From Candidatus Oscillochloris fontis (lineage in GTDB: Bacteria > Chloroflexota > Chloroflexia > Chloroflexales > Chloroflexaceae), in the NCBI RefSeq assembly GCF_004138135.1, contig NZ_RYFD01000039.1, positions 1 to 42,843 on the forward strand: a DNA stretch of 42,843 nt, read 5' to 3'. The position numbers and the translations under genes are program-made. The notes under the pieces are model-generated. The model ran no database searches, had not been told where the DNA came from, and saw nothing but the letters and a program-made list of their open reading frames with translations. The stretch's first letter is position 1; the number at the start of each line of letters is the position of its first letter. Positions 1 through 7,122 of this stretch are shown in pieces.

Positions 1-79
1 CCAGCCATACCACACCGGAGGTCTTTGGTCAACCTCCCAGACCTGCTATGAACCAATTTTCAACTAGCACAACCCCCGA

Positions 80-523
80 CTAATAGTTAGTAGCTTGGTT
101 CCATGTGATATTTTGATCGCCCCCATTATCATGCACCTGATAGTGTGCAGAATTCGTCTCTGGGGCAATACCAGGGAAGTGGGGGTACCAAATATACACA
201 TCGTATGTACCAGTCTGTGGTAAGTTTGGTCGCCAAATACCATAGTCAATGGCACTATTCAAGCTATTATAAGTCCAATAGGCATGATTATTGTATGATC
301 CACTACTACCGATACCATCTGCGGGTACATATCCCCATGATCCAGCACCGTATGATTCATACTTACTGAAACAAGAATCGAGGTTGTCACAGATTACCTC
401 AGTGGCAGTAGGCACTTCTTGTGCTGCACTCACCGAAACAATCGAACTAAGCAATGTTGCAATAAAGAGTAACAACAGAAATGTAAATATCTTTGGTACA
501 GAAATCCAGTATGATTTAGGCAT
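80..523 (-). CDS. secreted protein with truncated golvesin-like domain
   Basis: A 147-residue protein starting at the ATG at 523, chosen because AAGGAG lies 8 bases upstream; an upstream in-frame start at 628 has no such site. Residues 1-34 look like a signal peptide: a Lys-containing start, then a long Leu/Ile/Phe stretch ending in VSAAQ. The mature part contains AGSWGYVPADG, then WRPNLPQTGTYDVYIWYP, then AHYQVHDNGG and NQATNY. This pattern resembles the golvesin C-terminal-like (xanthan-lyase-type) carbohydrate-binding module, in which a W..LG strand and a final beta strand normally follow the NQ motif. Here a stop follows NQATNY directly, so roughly the last 25 residues of the module are missing. 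The local sequence is visibly more AT-rich than the rest of the window. Secretion is well supported. The binding role is an inference and the protein may be a broken gene. Confidence 0.6.
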   Translation of the reverse strand: MPKSYWISVPKIFTFLLLLFIATLLSSIVSVSAAQEVPTATEVICDNLDSCFSKYESYGAGSWGYVPADGIGSSGSYNNHAYWTYNSLNSAIDYGIWRPNLPQTGTYDVYIWYPHFPGIAPETNSAHYQVHDNGGDQNITWNQATNY

Positions 524-857
524 AATATATACTCCTTGATTGGTGATAGTGTAAATATCCTGATATTCCAGAGTAATGAAAGACACCAACGACGTATATG
601 GCATGGATTGTTCTAATCCAAGCAGCATGAATAATTATCATATCCAACTAATTCCTCAAAGATTTAGTAACGAAAAATCCCGAAAAGCGATTACTCATCT
701 TCCCAAAACGCATAGTACTATTATCCTTACTTCAGCTAGTACCCTTAGCCCATCTCTGATCAAAGACCCCTTGGTTGTGCCAACCTCCCCACGTTATATC
801 TTGCAACCCAAAACCGTATCTAGGCCGTACTATCGCCCATCATGCAAAAATCCAGCC

Positions 858-886
858 TTGACAAAACGGGTTATTATACCTATACT
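858..886 (+). promoter_or_regulatory. consensus sigma-70 promoter for the sigma factor gene
   Basis: TTGACA at 858-863 and TATACT at 881-886 are separated by exactly 17 bases, close to an ideal housekeeping promoter. Transcription would begin near 893 and leave a leader of about 175 bases before the sigma factor start at 1069. The leader holds a small hairpin, CGCAG and CTGCG around an 8-base loop near 998-1015. I see nothing else in the gene-free stretch 629-857, which is AT-rich. Confidence 0.75.
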
Positions 887-1068
887 TTTTAAGGCGCATA
901 TCAGTCTGCGTGGCTGTTGTACGTACAATCCCCTAAGTGGCGCCCGTTATGCGCTTAACCCCGCTTTGTTGAGTGCAACTGAAGATCTGCGAAGAGGGCG
1001 CAGCTCCTCCTCTGCGGGGGGGGAGCCGTCGTTGTGTCTTTTGCAGCTAGGCTAGGAGCACAGAACCG

Positions 1069-2109
1069 ATGCTCAAGCGAAAGAAGATGCTTTGGGGCAT
1101 GGCCGATTCGTCGGAGGAAGAGCACGAGTCGGATCTTGCGCGACTGACTGATGTTGATGAGTTGGTCAGCGATACGACCGAGCACACCAAACCGGCTGAG
1201 CCAACCCCCGATGCCGTGCAACACTATCTCCAGGAGATTGGGCGTGTGTCGCTGTTGACCGCCTATGAGGAGGTGGAACTATCTGAGCGTATTGAGCGCG
1301 GGGATGAGGCTGAGGAGCGTTTGGCGGATCAGGAAGAACTGAGTTATTCCCAGCGCCGTAATCTTGAGCATGAGGTAGAACGCGGCAATGATGCTCGCCG
1401 CCATTTGATCCAGGCCAATCTGCGCCTCGTGGTGAGTATTGCGAAGAAGTATGTTGGACGTGGTCTCTCGCTGCTCGATCTGATCCAGGAGGGGAATATC
1501 GGGCTGATGCGGGCGGTTGAGAAGTTTGATCATCGTAAGGGCAACCGCTTTAGTACCTATGCGACGTGGTGGATTCGTCAGGCTGTCACGCGCTCGATTG
1601 CTGAGCAGGGGCGCACGATTCGGCTGCCGGTGCATATGAGCGAGTCGGTGAGCCAGGTGAAGCGCACCTCGGAGCGCCTCTCGCAGTCGCTCGAACGCCA
1701 GCCGAGTGCCGAGGAGATCGCGATTGCGCTCGGCCAACCCACTGAACGCATCGAGCGGGTGTTGGAGGCGGCGCGCCGTCCGGTCTCGCTCGAAACTCCC
1801 GTCGGTGATGAGGGTGAGCATACCTTGGGCGACTTCCTCCCTGATGATGATCTGCCGACCCCCGGCGATTTTGCCTCAGCTCAGTTGTTGCGCCAGGATC
1901 TCTGTGCGGCGCTAGAGCACCTGAATGAGCGTGAACGCCGGATTATTGATCTGCGCTATGGCTTGCTTGATGGCCGCCGCCGGACCCTCGAAGAGGTTGG
2001 GCGTACCCTGGGGATGACCCGCGAGCGGGCGCGCCAAATCGAGGCTGAAGCCCTGCGCCGTCTGCGTAGCCCTGATGTTGGGCAACATCTACGCGACTAT
2101 TTGGAGTAG
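1069..2109 (+). CDS. RNA polymerase sigma factor, RpoD/SigA-like (sigma-70 family)
   Basis: A 346-residue sigma-70 family protein that would direct RNA polymerase core enzyme to promoters. After an acidic N-terminus, region 1.2 lies near residues 47-80 ([13 protein letters not shown]). Region 2 spans about 107-181 and contains [30 protein letters not shown] and [17 protein letters not shown], the core-binding, -10-recognition and melting segments. Region 3 follows at 188-265, and region 4 with its helix-turn-helix ([20 protein letters not shown]) at about 315-335. It lacks a large region 1.1 and the long non-conserved insert of proteobacterial RpoD, so it could be the principal sigma factor or a group 2 paralogue; sequence alone does not decide. 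Start: AGGAG ten bases upstream of the ATG at 1069. A perfect promoter lies upstream and palindromes follow the gene. Confidence 0.93.
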   Translation: MLKRKKMLWGMADSSEEEHESDLARLTDVDELVSDTTEHTKPAEPTPDAVQHYLQEIGRVSLLTAYEEVELSERIERGDEAEERLADQEELSYSQRRNLEHEVERGNDARRHLIQANLRLVVSIAKKYVGRGLSLLDLIQEGNIGLMRAVEKFDHRKGNRFSTYATWWIRQAVTRSIAEQGRTIRLPVHMSESVSQVKRTSERLSQSLERQPSAEEIAIALGQPTERIERVLEAARRPVSLETPVGDEGEHTLGDFLPDDDLPTPGDFASAQLLRQDLCAALEHLNERERRIIDLRYGLLDGRRRTLEEVGRTLGMTRERARQIEAEALRRLRSPDVGQHLRDYLE

Positions 2110-2148
2110 GGTGGAGGTTTGGGGCGGCAAAGCTGCCCCCGAAGATAA

Positions 2149-2193
2149 TTTTGGGTATGTTTTGGTGGCGAAGCCGCCAAAACATACCCAAAA
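2149..2193. terminator. triloop palindrome between convergent genes
   Basis: Two 21-base arms (2149-2169 and 2173-2193) pair with one G-T pair around the three-base loop GAA. The tip reads GGC-GAA-GCC, and the outer arms end in TTTT and AAAA. The position between the convergent sigma factor and zinc-ribbon genes, and the T/A-flanked arms, suit a bidirectional terminator. A smaller hairpin lies at about 2122-2138. A 24-base perfect palindrome with a GGGGGCGGCC arm lies at 2246-2269. Seven relatives with three-base loops occur elsewhere in the window. Confidence 0.6.
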
Positions 2194-2293
2194 TTGGGGT
2201 TTGGAGCCTAGCCCCAACGATTTTGCCCATGCCCGCAGCAAATGGGGGCGGCCAATTGGCCGCCCCCACTGTTTGTTCCTACCTACCTCAGCA

Positions 2294-2653
2294 TTAGTAC
2301 CGTGCGCGTGAGCTTGGGCCACCACGCATCTGGTCGAAACAGTCGCTGCAATAGACCGGCTTCGTGCCACGCGGAATGAAGGGAACCGTCGTCTCCTGAC
2401 CACAGTTGGCGCACGTTACCTTGTACGACACACGCTCCCGTGGGGTGGACTGAGCGTACGACGCTGATCGTGGTGCGCGGTCATCCCGGCCACCACCAGC
2501 GCTGACTTGTGCCTTGCGATTCTGCCGACACGACGGGCAGCGTGTCGGTTCATTCACAAAGCCCTTCGATGCGTAAAACTCCTGCTCGCCAGCCGTAAAC
2601 ACAAAGTCCATCCCACAGTCCCGACAGGTCAGGGTCTTGTCCGCGAAGCTCAT
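2294..2653 (-). CDS. zinc-ribbon / CxxC-x17-CxxC domain protein
   Basis: A 119-residue basic protein with two metal-binding modules. The N-terminal zinc ribbon has Cys10-x2-Cys13 and Cys39-x2-Cys42, with the spacing and DKTLTCRDCG opening of the 'probable zinc-ribbon' (zf-trcl) family. The C-terminal module has Cys81-x2-Cys84, then exactly 17 residues, then Cys102-x2-Cys105, the CxxC-x17-CxxC family pattern. A polar, Arg/Ser-rich linker (about 50-75) joins them. Function is unknown; such proteins are presumed nucleic-acid or protein binders. The start at 2653 has AAGGAG nine bases upstream. A promoter is visible at 2795-2822, which would leave a leader of roughly 135 bases. The gene converges on the sigma factor gene. 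Confidence 0.85.
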   Translation of the reverse strand: MSFADKTLTCRDCGMDFVFTAGEQEFYASKGFVNEPTRCPSCRQNRKAQVSAGGGRDDRAPRSASYAQSTPRERVSYKVTCANCGQETTVPFIPRGTKPVYCSDCFDQMRGGPSSRARY

Positions 2654-2794
2654 GGCTCGCTACTCCTTGAAATGGGTCTAACGCCGAGGTTGGTCCGCGC
2701 CTGGGTAGCGAGCAGATTCACCAATCCCAGCCCCTAGAGGTCAGAGGCTGACTGTACCGTTCGCCTATGCCAAAGCCGTCCCAGATAGTGACTC

Positions 2795-2822
2795 ATTATA
2801 CGCCTTTTTTACTTATCCGCAA
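2795..2822 (-). promoter_or_regulatory. candidate promoter of the zinc-ribbon gene
   Basis: Read on the minus strand, TTGCGG (2817-2822) is followed after 16 bases by TATAAT (2795-2800). The -10 box is perfect and the -35 box partial. It points toward the zinc-ribbon gene. Confidence 0.5.
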
Positions 2823-2887
2823 TAGGCATTTTGTGGCATTATCACGCGAATAAGCCGAATCGCCAATGAAACATAACGGCGCAGGTA

Positions 2888-2968
2888 CCAAGTAGGGGCG
2901 AAGCATCGCATGCCAACCTAGATTATGGCTACCTAGCACATGGCATACGATGCTTCGCCCCTACTTGG
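2888..2968. repeat. dispersed palindromic repeat, GGGGCGAAGCATCG family, copy 1
   Basis: An 81-base element with 28-base terminal inverted repeats (2888-2915 and 2941-2968) that differ at one position and carry GTAGGGGCGAAGCATCGC. The interior is unrelated AT-rich sequence. It lies directly upstream of the alpha/beta hydrolase gene, about 44 bases before its start. Two further full copies are at 31349-31421 and 39905-39980, with single-arm copies at 36907-37017. The size and structure resemble a small non-autonomous element, but no target duplication was found here. Confidence 0.8.
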
Positions 2969-3011
2969 CCATGCTACAATAGATAAACCACCTGCTACGC
3001 GAGGAGTTTTT

Positions 3012-3788
3012 ATGCCCCACACAACCATCAATGGAATTACGTTGCACTATGCAGATGAAGGGGACGGGTCGCCGATCCTCTTTTTGCACGCCTTCCCGCT
3101 CTCTGGGGCAATGTGGCAGCCCCAACGTGCCGCCCTGGCCGACCAGTTCCGCCTGATTGTGCCCGATCTGCGCGGGTTTGGGGCCACGGACGTCCCCCCC
3201 GGCCTCACGACGATGGAGCAGTGTGCTGATGATATGGCGGCGCTGCTCGATCATCTGGGTCTGGCGCAGGTGGCGGTGTGTGGTCTCTCGATGGGTGGCT
3301 ATATTGCGATGGCGATGTTGCAGCGCCATCCCGCCCGTATCTCCGCGCTGGTGCTGGCCAATACGCGGGCGAATGCCGATTCTCCAGAAGCTCAGGCTCA
3401 GCGAGAGATCAATGCGACGATTGCTGAGGCTAAAGGTTCAGCCACGATTGCCGATATGATGATTCCGGCTCTCGTCGCCTCGCATGCTGAGCCGCATGTG
3501 GTTGCGACCCTGCGCACGATCATCGAGGCAAACCGGCCCGCAGGGATTGCGGCGGCGCTGCGCGGGATGGCACTGCGCTGCGATTCCTTCGCCACCCTCC
3601 AGGCGCTTAGGCTGCCCACGCTGCTGATCGCTGGTACCGATGATGCCCTGACCCCGCTCGATACTGTCCGTATGATGCACGAGGCGGTTCCTTCTAGCCG
3701 CTTGGTGATCATTCCTGGTGCTGGCCATCTGAGTAATCTGGAACGCCCCGATGAATTTACGGCTGCACTACGATCTTTCCTCAGTTGA
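3012..3788 (+). CDS. alpha/beta-fold hydrolase
   Basis: A 258-residue cytoplasmic alpha/beta hydrolase. The oxyanion-hole segment HAFPLSGAMW lies at 26-35, the nucleophile elbow GLSMGG at 91-96 (Ser93), the acid in AGTDDALTP (Asp210 or 211), and the catalytic His in GAGHLSN (His239), so the triad looks complete. The length and the opening (INGITLHYADEGDG) resemble 3-oxoadipate enol-lactonase and related esterases or lactonases, but no pathway genes are nearby, so the substrate is unknown. The start at 3012 follows GAGGAG at a good distance; an upstream in-frame ATG at 2940 falls inside the repeat and would add a non-homologous leader. A TACAAT hexamer at 2975-2980 may be its -10 box. The antiporter gene begins 10 bases after its stop, suggesting co-transcription. 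Confidence 0.88.
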   Translation: MPHTTINGITLHYADEGDGSPILFLHAFPLSGAMWQPQRAALADQFRLIVPDLRGFGATDVPPGLTTMEQCADDMAALLDHLGLAQVAVCGLSMGGYIAMAMLQRHPARISALVLANTRANADSPEAQAQREINATIAEAKGSATIADMMIPALVASHAEPHVVATLRTIIEANRPAGIAAALRGMALRCDSFATLQALRLPTLLIAGTDDALTPLDTVRMMHEAVPSSRLVIIPGAGHLSNLERPDEFTAALRSFLS

Positions 3789-3798
3789 AGGGTAACCT

Positions 3799-5820
3799 AT
3801 GGGGATTGCCGCCGACATCGCTACCATTCTCGTCGCCGCTCTGCTCGGTGGCTTTGTGGCGCAACGCCTCGGTCAGCCGCTCATCCTGGGGTATATCATC
3901 GCCGGAATTCTGGTTGGCCCCTATACCGCTGGCCCGAAGGTGGTCGAGACCCACGATATTGAGTTGTTGGCCGAGATTGGGGTGGCGCTGTTGCTCTTTG
4001 CGCTCGGCTTGGAGTTTAATATTACGCGCCTTGCCCGTGTGCGCTGGGTGGCCTTTTTTGGTGCTCCGCTCCAGATCATGCTCACCATGATTCTCGGTTG
4101 GGGCCTCGGAGTGGCCTTGGGGTGGTCGCCCTATGCCGCGCTCTGGTTGGGGGCGATGATCGCGCTTTCGAGCACCATGGTCATCCTGAAGACGTTGATG
4201 GCGCGTGGGACGCTGGGGACGCTCGATAGCCGGGTGATGCTGGGGATGTTGATTGTCCAGGATCTGGCGGTGGTGCCGCTGTTGATCATTCTGCCTGAGT
4301 TGGCTAATCTGGCCGAGGGGTTGCCCCAACTGGGCTGGGCCATGTTGCGCGCGGGCCTCTTCTTGGCGACGATGATCGTGGTCGGAACGCGGGTCATTCC
4401 GTTCATCCTCAAACGTATTGCGACCTGGGGGTCGCGGGAACTCTTTCTGATCGCGGTGATGGCGGTTGGGTTGGGAGCCAGTTATGCGACCTACCTCGCC
4501 GGACTCTCCTTCGCTTTTGGGGCGTTTGTGGCGGGCATGATCCTGAGTGAGTCGGATTATAGCCACCAAGCGCTCAGTGATATTGTGCCGCTGCGCGACA
4601 TCTTTGGCATGCTCTTCTTTGTTTCGGTGGGGATGTTGATCAATCCGGCCTTCTTGCTGTCCAACATCGGCCCGATTCTGGTGCTGGTGGTGGCGGTGAC
4701 TATCGGCAAGGTGATCATCTTTACCGGGGTGGTCTATGCCTTTGGCTACCGGGGTGAATTACCAATCGCCGTCGGCATGGGCCTCTTCCAGATCGGCGAG
4801 TTTGCGTTTGTGCTTGCGCGTACCGCCGTGAATGAGCAGATGATCACCAATGACCAGTATGGATTGCTGTTGGCCGCTGCGCTGACAACGATGCTCCTCA
4901 CGCCCTTGGTCTCTGGGTTGAGTGGGCCAGCCTATGCGCACATTCAGCGTTGGCGGCGGCGCAAGCCCACCCCCAACCCGCCGCTGGTCGAGGGCGAATT
5001 GATTGGGCACATCATCATCGCCGGGTATGGCCGGGTTGGCCGGTATACGGCGGATCTGCTGCGCCGCCTCGACTTACCCAGTGTGGTGATCGAGCGTGAC
5101 CAGCGCCGGATGGATGAACTCAAGGAGCTTGGGCAACCGGCGATCTATGGTGATGCGGGAAGTTCGGTGGTGCTGGAGGCGGCGGGTGCGAAGAAGGCGC
5201 GCCTGCTGCTGGTGGCGGTCTCGGCGGCGATTGATGCGGAGACAGTGGTGCGGCAGGCGCGGGCGCTTAACCCCAATCTGCATATTGTGGCGCGGGCGAC
5301 CCAGTTGGGCCAGCTTGAGATTCTGCGCACACTGGGTATCCACGAGGTGGTGCAACCCGAGTTTGAGGCCGGGCTCGAAATGGTGCGCCAGGTCTTGTTG
5401 CACTTCGATTTCCCGCCCGCCGATATTGAGCGCCTGAGTGATGGGGTGCGTAACGAACACTATCGCCCGATTGAAGCTCCTCAGACGAGTGCGCCACTGT
5501 TGCGCCAACTGCGCCGCGCCCGCCGCTCGCTCGAAATTGCATGGTTCTCGTTACCCGAAGATTCGCCCTTGGTGGGGCGTAGTATTGGTAGTAGCGCCAT
5601 CCGCCAGCGCTGTGGAGCCTCGGTTATTGCGGTGCTGCGCGATACCAATTTGATCAGTAACCCCGGCCCGGATACACTTATGTTGGCTGGAGATCAGATT
5701 GCGGTGCTGGGAACAACCCAGCAACGCACCGCATTCCAACATCTGATGGAGGAGCAAGTGGTCTCTAAAGCGGTGCTGTTGCCCTTTGCGCCCCATGATG
5801 AGGTATTGGATCGTTGTTAA
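3799..5820 (+). CDS. CPA2-family monovalent cation/proton antiporter (KefB/YbaL-like) with RCK domains
   Basis: A 673-residue inner-membrane transporter. Residues 1-385 carry about 12 hydrophobic segments, with family landmarks such as [17 protein letters not shown] near the start, [10 protein letters not shown] at about 70-80, and [13 protein letters not shown] near 235-250. After a short basic linker (RWRRRKPTP), a TrkA-N/RCK nucleotide-binding domain begins at about 400 with GYGRVGR and the Rossmann acidic residue in VVIERD. A TrkA-C-like domain (about 585-665) ends the protein and contains [12 protein letters not shown] and GDQIAVLGT. Members exchange K+ or Na+ for protons, gated by nucleotides or thiols through the RCK domain; which ion is moved here cannot be read. 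The ribosome site GAAGGG precedes the ATG. It sits between the hydrolase and the PIG-L gene in a tight plus-strand run. Confidence 0.92.
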   Translation: MGIAADIATILVAALLGGFVAQRLGQPLILGYIIAGILVGPYTAGPKVVETHDIELLAEIGVALLLFALGLEFNITRLARVRWVAFFGAPLQIMLTMILGWGLGVALGWSPYAALWLGAMIALSSTMVILKTLMARGTLGTLDSRVMLGMLIVQDLAVVPLLIILPELANLAEGLPQLGWAMLRAGLFLATMIVVGTRVIPFILKRIATWGSRELFLIAVMAVGLGASYATYLAGLSFAFGAFVAGMILSESDYSHQALSDIVPLRDIFGMLFFVSVGMLINPAFLLSNIGPILVLVVAVTIGKVIIFTGVVYAFGYRGELPIAVGMGLFQIGEFAFVLARTAVNEQMITNDQYGLLLAAALTTMLLTPLVSGLSGPAYAHIQRWRRRKPTPNPPLVEGELIGHIIIAGYGRVGRYTADLLRRLDLPSVVIERDQRRMDELKELGQPAIYGDAGSSVVLEAAGAKKARLLLVAVSAAIDAETVVRQARALNPNLHIVARATQLGQLEILRTLGIHEVVQPEFEAGLEMVRQVLLHFDFPPADIERLSDGVRNEHYRPIEAPQTSAPLLRQLRRARRSLEIAWFSLPEDSPLVGRSIGSSAIRQRCGASVIAVLRDTNLISNPGPDTLMLAGDQIAVLGTTQQRTAFQHLMEEQVVSKAVLLPFAPHDEVLDRC

Positions 5821-5847
5821 GTGTTAGGAATAAGGAATCACGGATCA

Positions 5848-6588
5848 ATGTCTACCAACCCCGAACCGATTGATCGCAAGACCGCGCTTGTTGTTGTGGC
5901 CCACCCGGATGATGCCGAGTTTGGTTGTGGTGGCACGCTGGCTGCCTGGGCCAACGAGGGCTGGCAGATTACGCTGGTCATCTGTACGGATGGTTCCTCC
6001 GGCGGGCCGGATGAGGCGACCGATGTGCGCGATGAACTGCGCTATCAGTTGAGTGGCACGCGCAAGCAGGAGCAGGCCGCCGCTGCCGAGGTGCTCGGCA
6101 TCCACGCGGTGATCCATCTGGACTACCCGGATGGGACGCTTATCCCCAGCATCGAATTGCGCCGCGAGATCGTGCGCCTCATCCGGCGCACCCGCGCCTA
6201 CCGCGTGGTCTGCCAGTCGCCGGATCGGGTCTGGGAACCGCAATACATGGTCGGGCGCTTCCATCCCGATCACCTCGCGGCGGGTGAAGCGACGCTGGCG
6301 GCGGTCTACCCGGCGGCGCAGAACCCCTGGGATTTCCCCGAACTCATGGCCGAAGGCTTGGCCCCTAGCCGGGTCAAGGAGATCTACATTATGAATGCGC
6401 CGCACCACAACTATGCGGTGGAGATTAGCGCTACCTTTGAGCAGAAGCTGGCTGCGCTGGCCTGCCACGTCAGCCAGCTTGGTACCGACCAGAGCCAACT
6501 GGCTGAGCGGGTGCGGGCATGGGCGGTTGAGCGCGGGCAAGCCTTTGGGGTGGCGATGGGGGAGATCTTCCACCGTGTGGAGAATTAG
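5848..6588 (+). CDS. PIG-L family deacetylase (LmbE-like)
   Basis: A 246-residue zinc-dependent N-acetylglucosaminyl deacetylase family protein. The metal/catalytic motif AHPDD is at 18-22, followed by CGGTLA. A second metal motif, HPDH, is at 139-142 in GRFHPDHLAAG, and a C-terminal APHHNYAVEI segment supplies further histidines. Relatives remove acetyl groups from GlcNAc-linked lipids or thiol precursors such as bacillithiol and mycothiol. No thiol-synthesis partner is visible here, so the substrate is open. I chose the ATG at 5848, with AAGGA about 11 bases upstream, over the GTG at 5821 directly after the antiporter stop, because similarity begins after residue 10. It is last in the plus-strand run and converges on the response regulator gene. 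Confidence 0.88.
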   Translation: MSTNPEPIDRKTALVVVAHPDDAEFGCGGTLAAWANEGWQITLVICTDGSSGGPDEATDVRDELRYQLSGTRKQEQAAAAEVLGIHAVIHLDYPDGTLIPSIELRREIVRLIRRTRAYRVVCQSPDRVWEPQYMVGRFHPDHLAAGEATLAAVYPAAQNPWDFPELMAEGLAPSRVKEIYIMNAPHHNYAVEISATFEQKLAALACHVSQLGTDQSQLAERVRAWAVERGQAFGVAMGEIFHRVEN

Positions 6589-6610
6589 GCTACCTGCGGT
6601 GTTAGCGCTT

Positions 6611-6651
6611 CTCCCGTTTGGGTTTCGTTAAGTGAGACCAAAAATCGGGAG
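6611..6651. terminator. possible bidirectional terminator
   Basis: CTCCCGTTTGG at 6611-6621 can pair imperfectly with CCAAAAATCGGGAG at 6638-6651 across a 16-base loop. It lies between the convergent PIG-L and response regulator genes. The stem is interrupted, so this is tentative. Confidence 0.35.
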
Positions 6652-6666
6652 GAGCAAGAAGGCGGG

Positions 6667-7104
6667 TTAATCTTCGGGGAGGGTGACGACCAGGAACCAG
6701 TAGTCAATTAAGGTCTGGACGGACTGTTTGAAGCGGCCATAATCAACCGGTTTGATCTGGTAACTATTGGCCCCCCGTTGGTAACAGCTTGCGATGTCTT
6801 TTGGATTATTGGACGTAGTAAGGACAACGACCGGGATCGCCTTAAGATCCTCATCATCCTTAATCACCGCGAGCAATGCCCGCCCGTCGGTACCGGGCAG
6901 ATTGAGATCCAACAGAATCAGGTGTGGGCGCGGAGCCTGAGCCGGATCGTTATAGCGCCCACGCTGGTAGAGGTAGTCGAGAGCCTGATCCCCGGTTGTG
7001 CAACGGTGAATCACCATTGCCACATCCTCACGGCGCAAGCCACGGATGGTTGCCGCAACGTCCTCGTCGCTATCTTCAATGAGCAGAATATGCCACTCGC
7101 GCAT
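6667..7104 (-). CDS. Rcp1-type single-domain response regulator
   Basis: A 145-residue CheY-like receiver with no output domain. The acidic pocket is Glu10/Asp11 (LLIEDSDED), the phospho-acceptor Asp66 lies in LLDLNLPG, the conserved Thr is in VVLTTS, and the Lys is Lys118 in YQIKPVD. Features such as DALDYL-type wording in helix 2, TTSNNPKDIASCYQRGANSY and the C-terminal FWL-like segment match the Rcp1 group, whose members are partners of phytochrome kinases. It begins 18 bases after the phytochrome kinase gene, so the two very likely form one operon and one signalling pair. ATG 7104 is preferred. A GTG at 7119 in the same frame is possible, but AGAAG abuts it directly. Its output is probably through protein contact. 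Confidence 0.9.
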   Translation of the reverse strand: MREWHILLIEDSDEDVAATIRGLRREDVAMVIHRCTTGDQALDYLYQRGRYNDPAQAPRPHLILLDLNLPGTDGRALLAVIKDDEDLKAIPVVVLTTSNNPKDIASCYQRGANSYQIKPVDYGRFKQSVQTLIDYWFLVVTLPED

Positions 7105-7122
7105 AGAACCGCCATTCACCTT

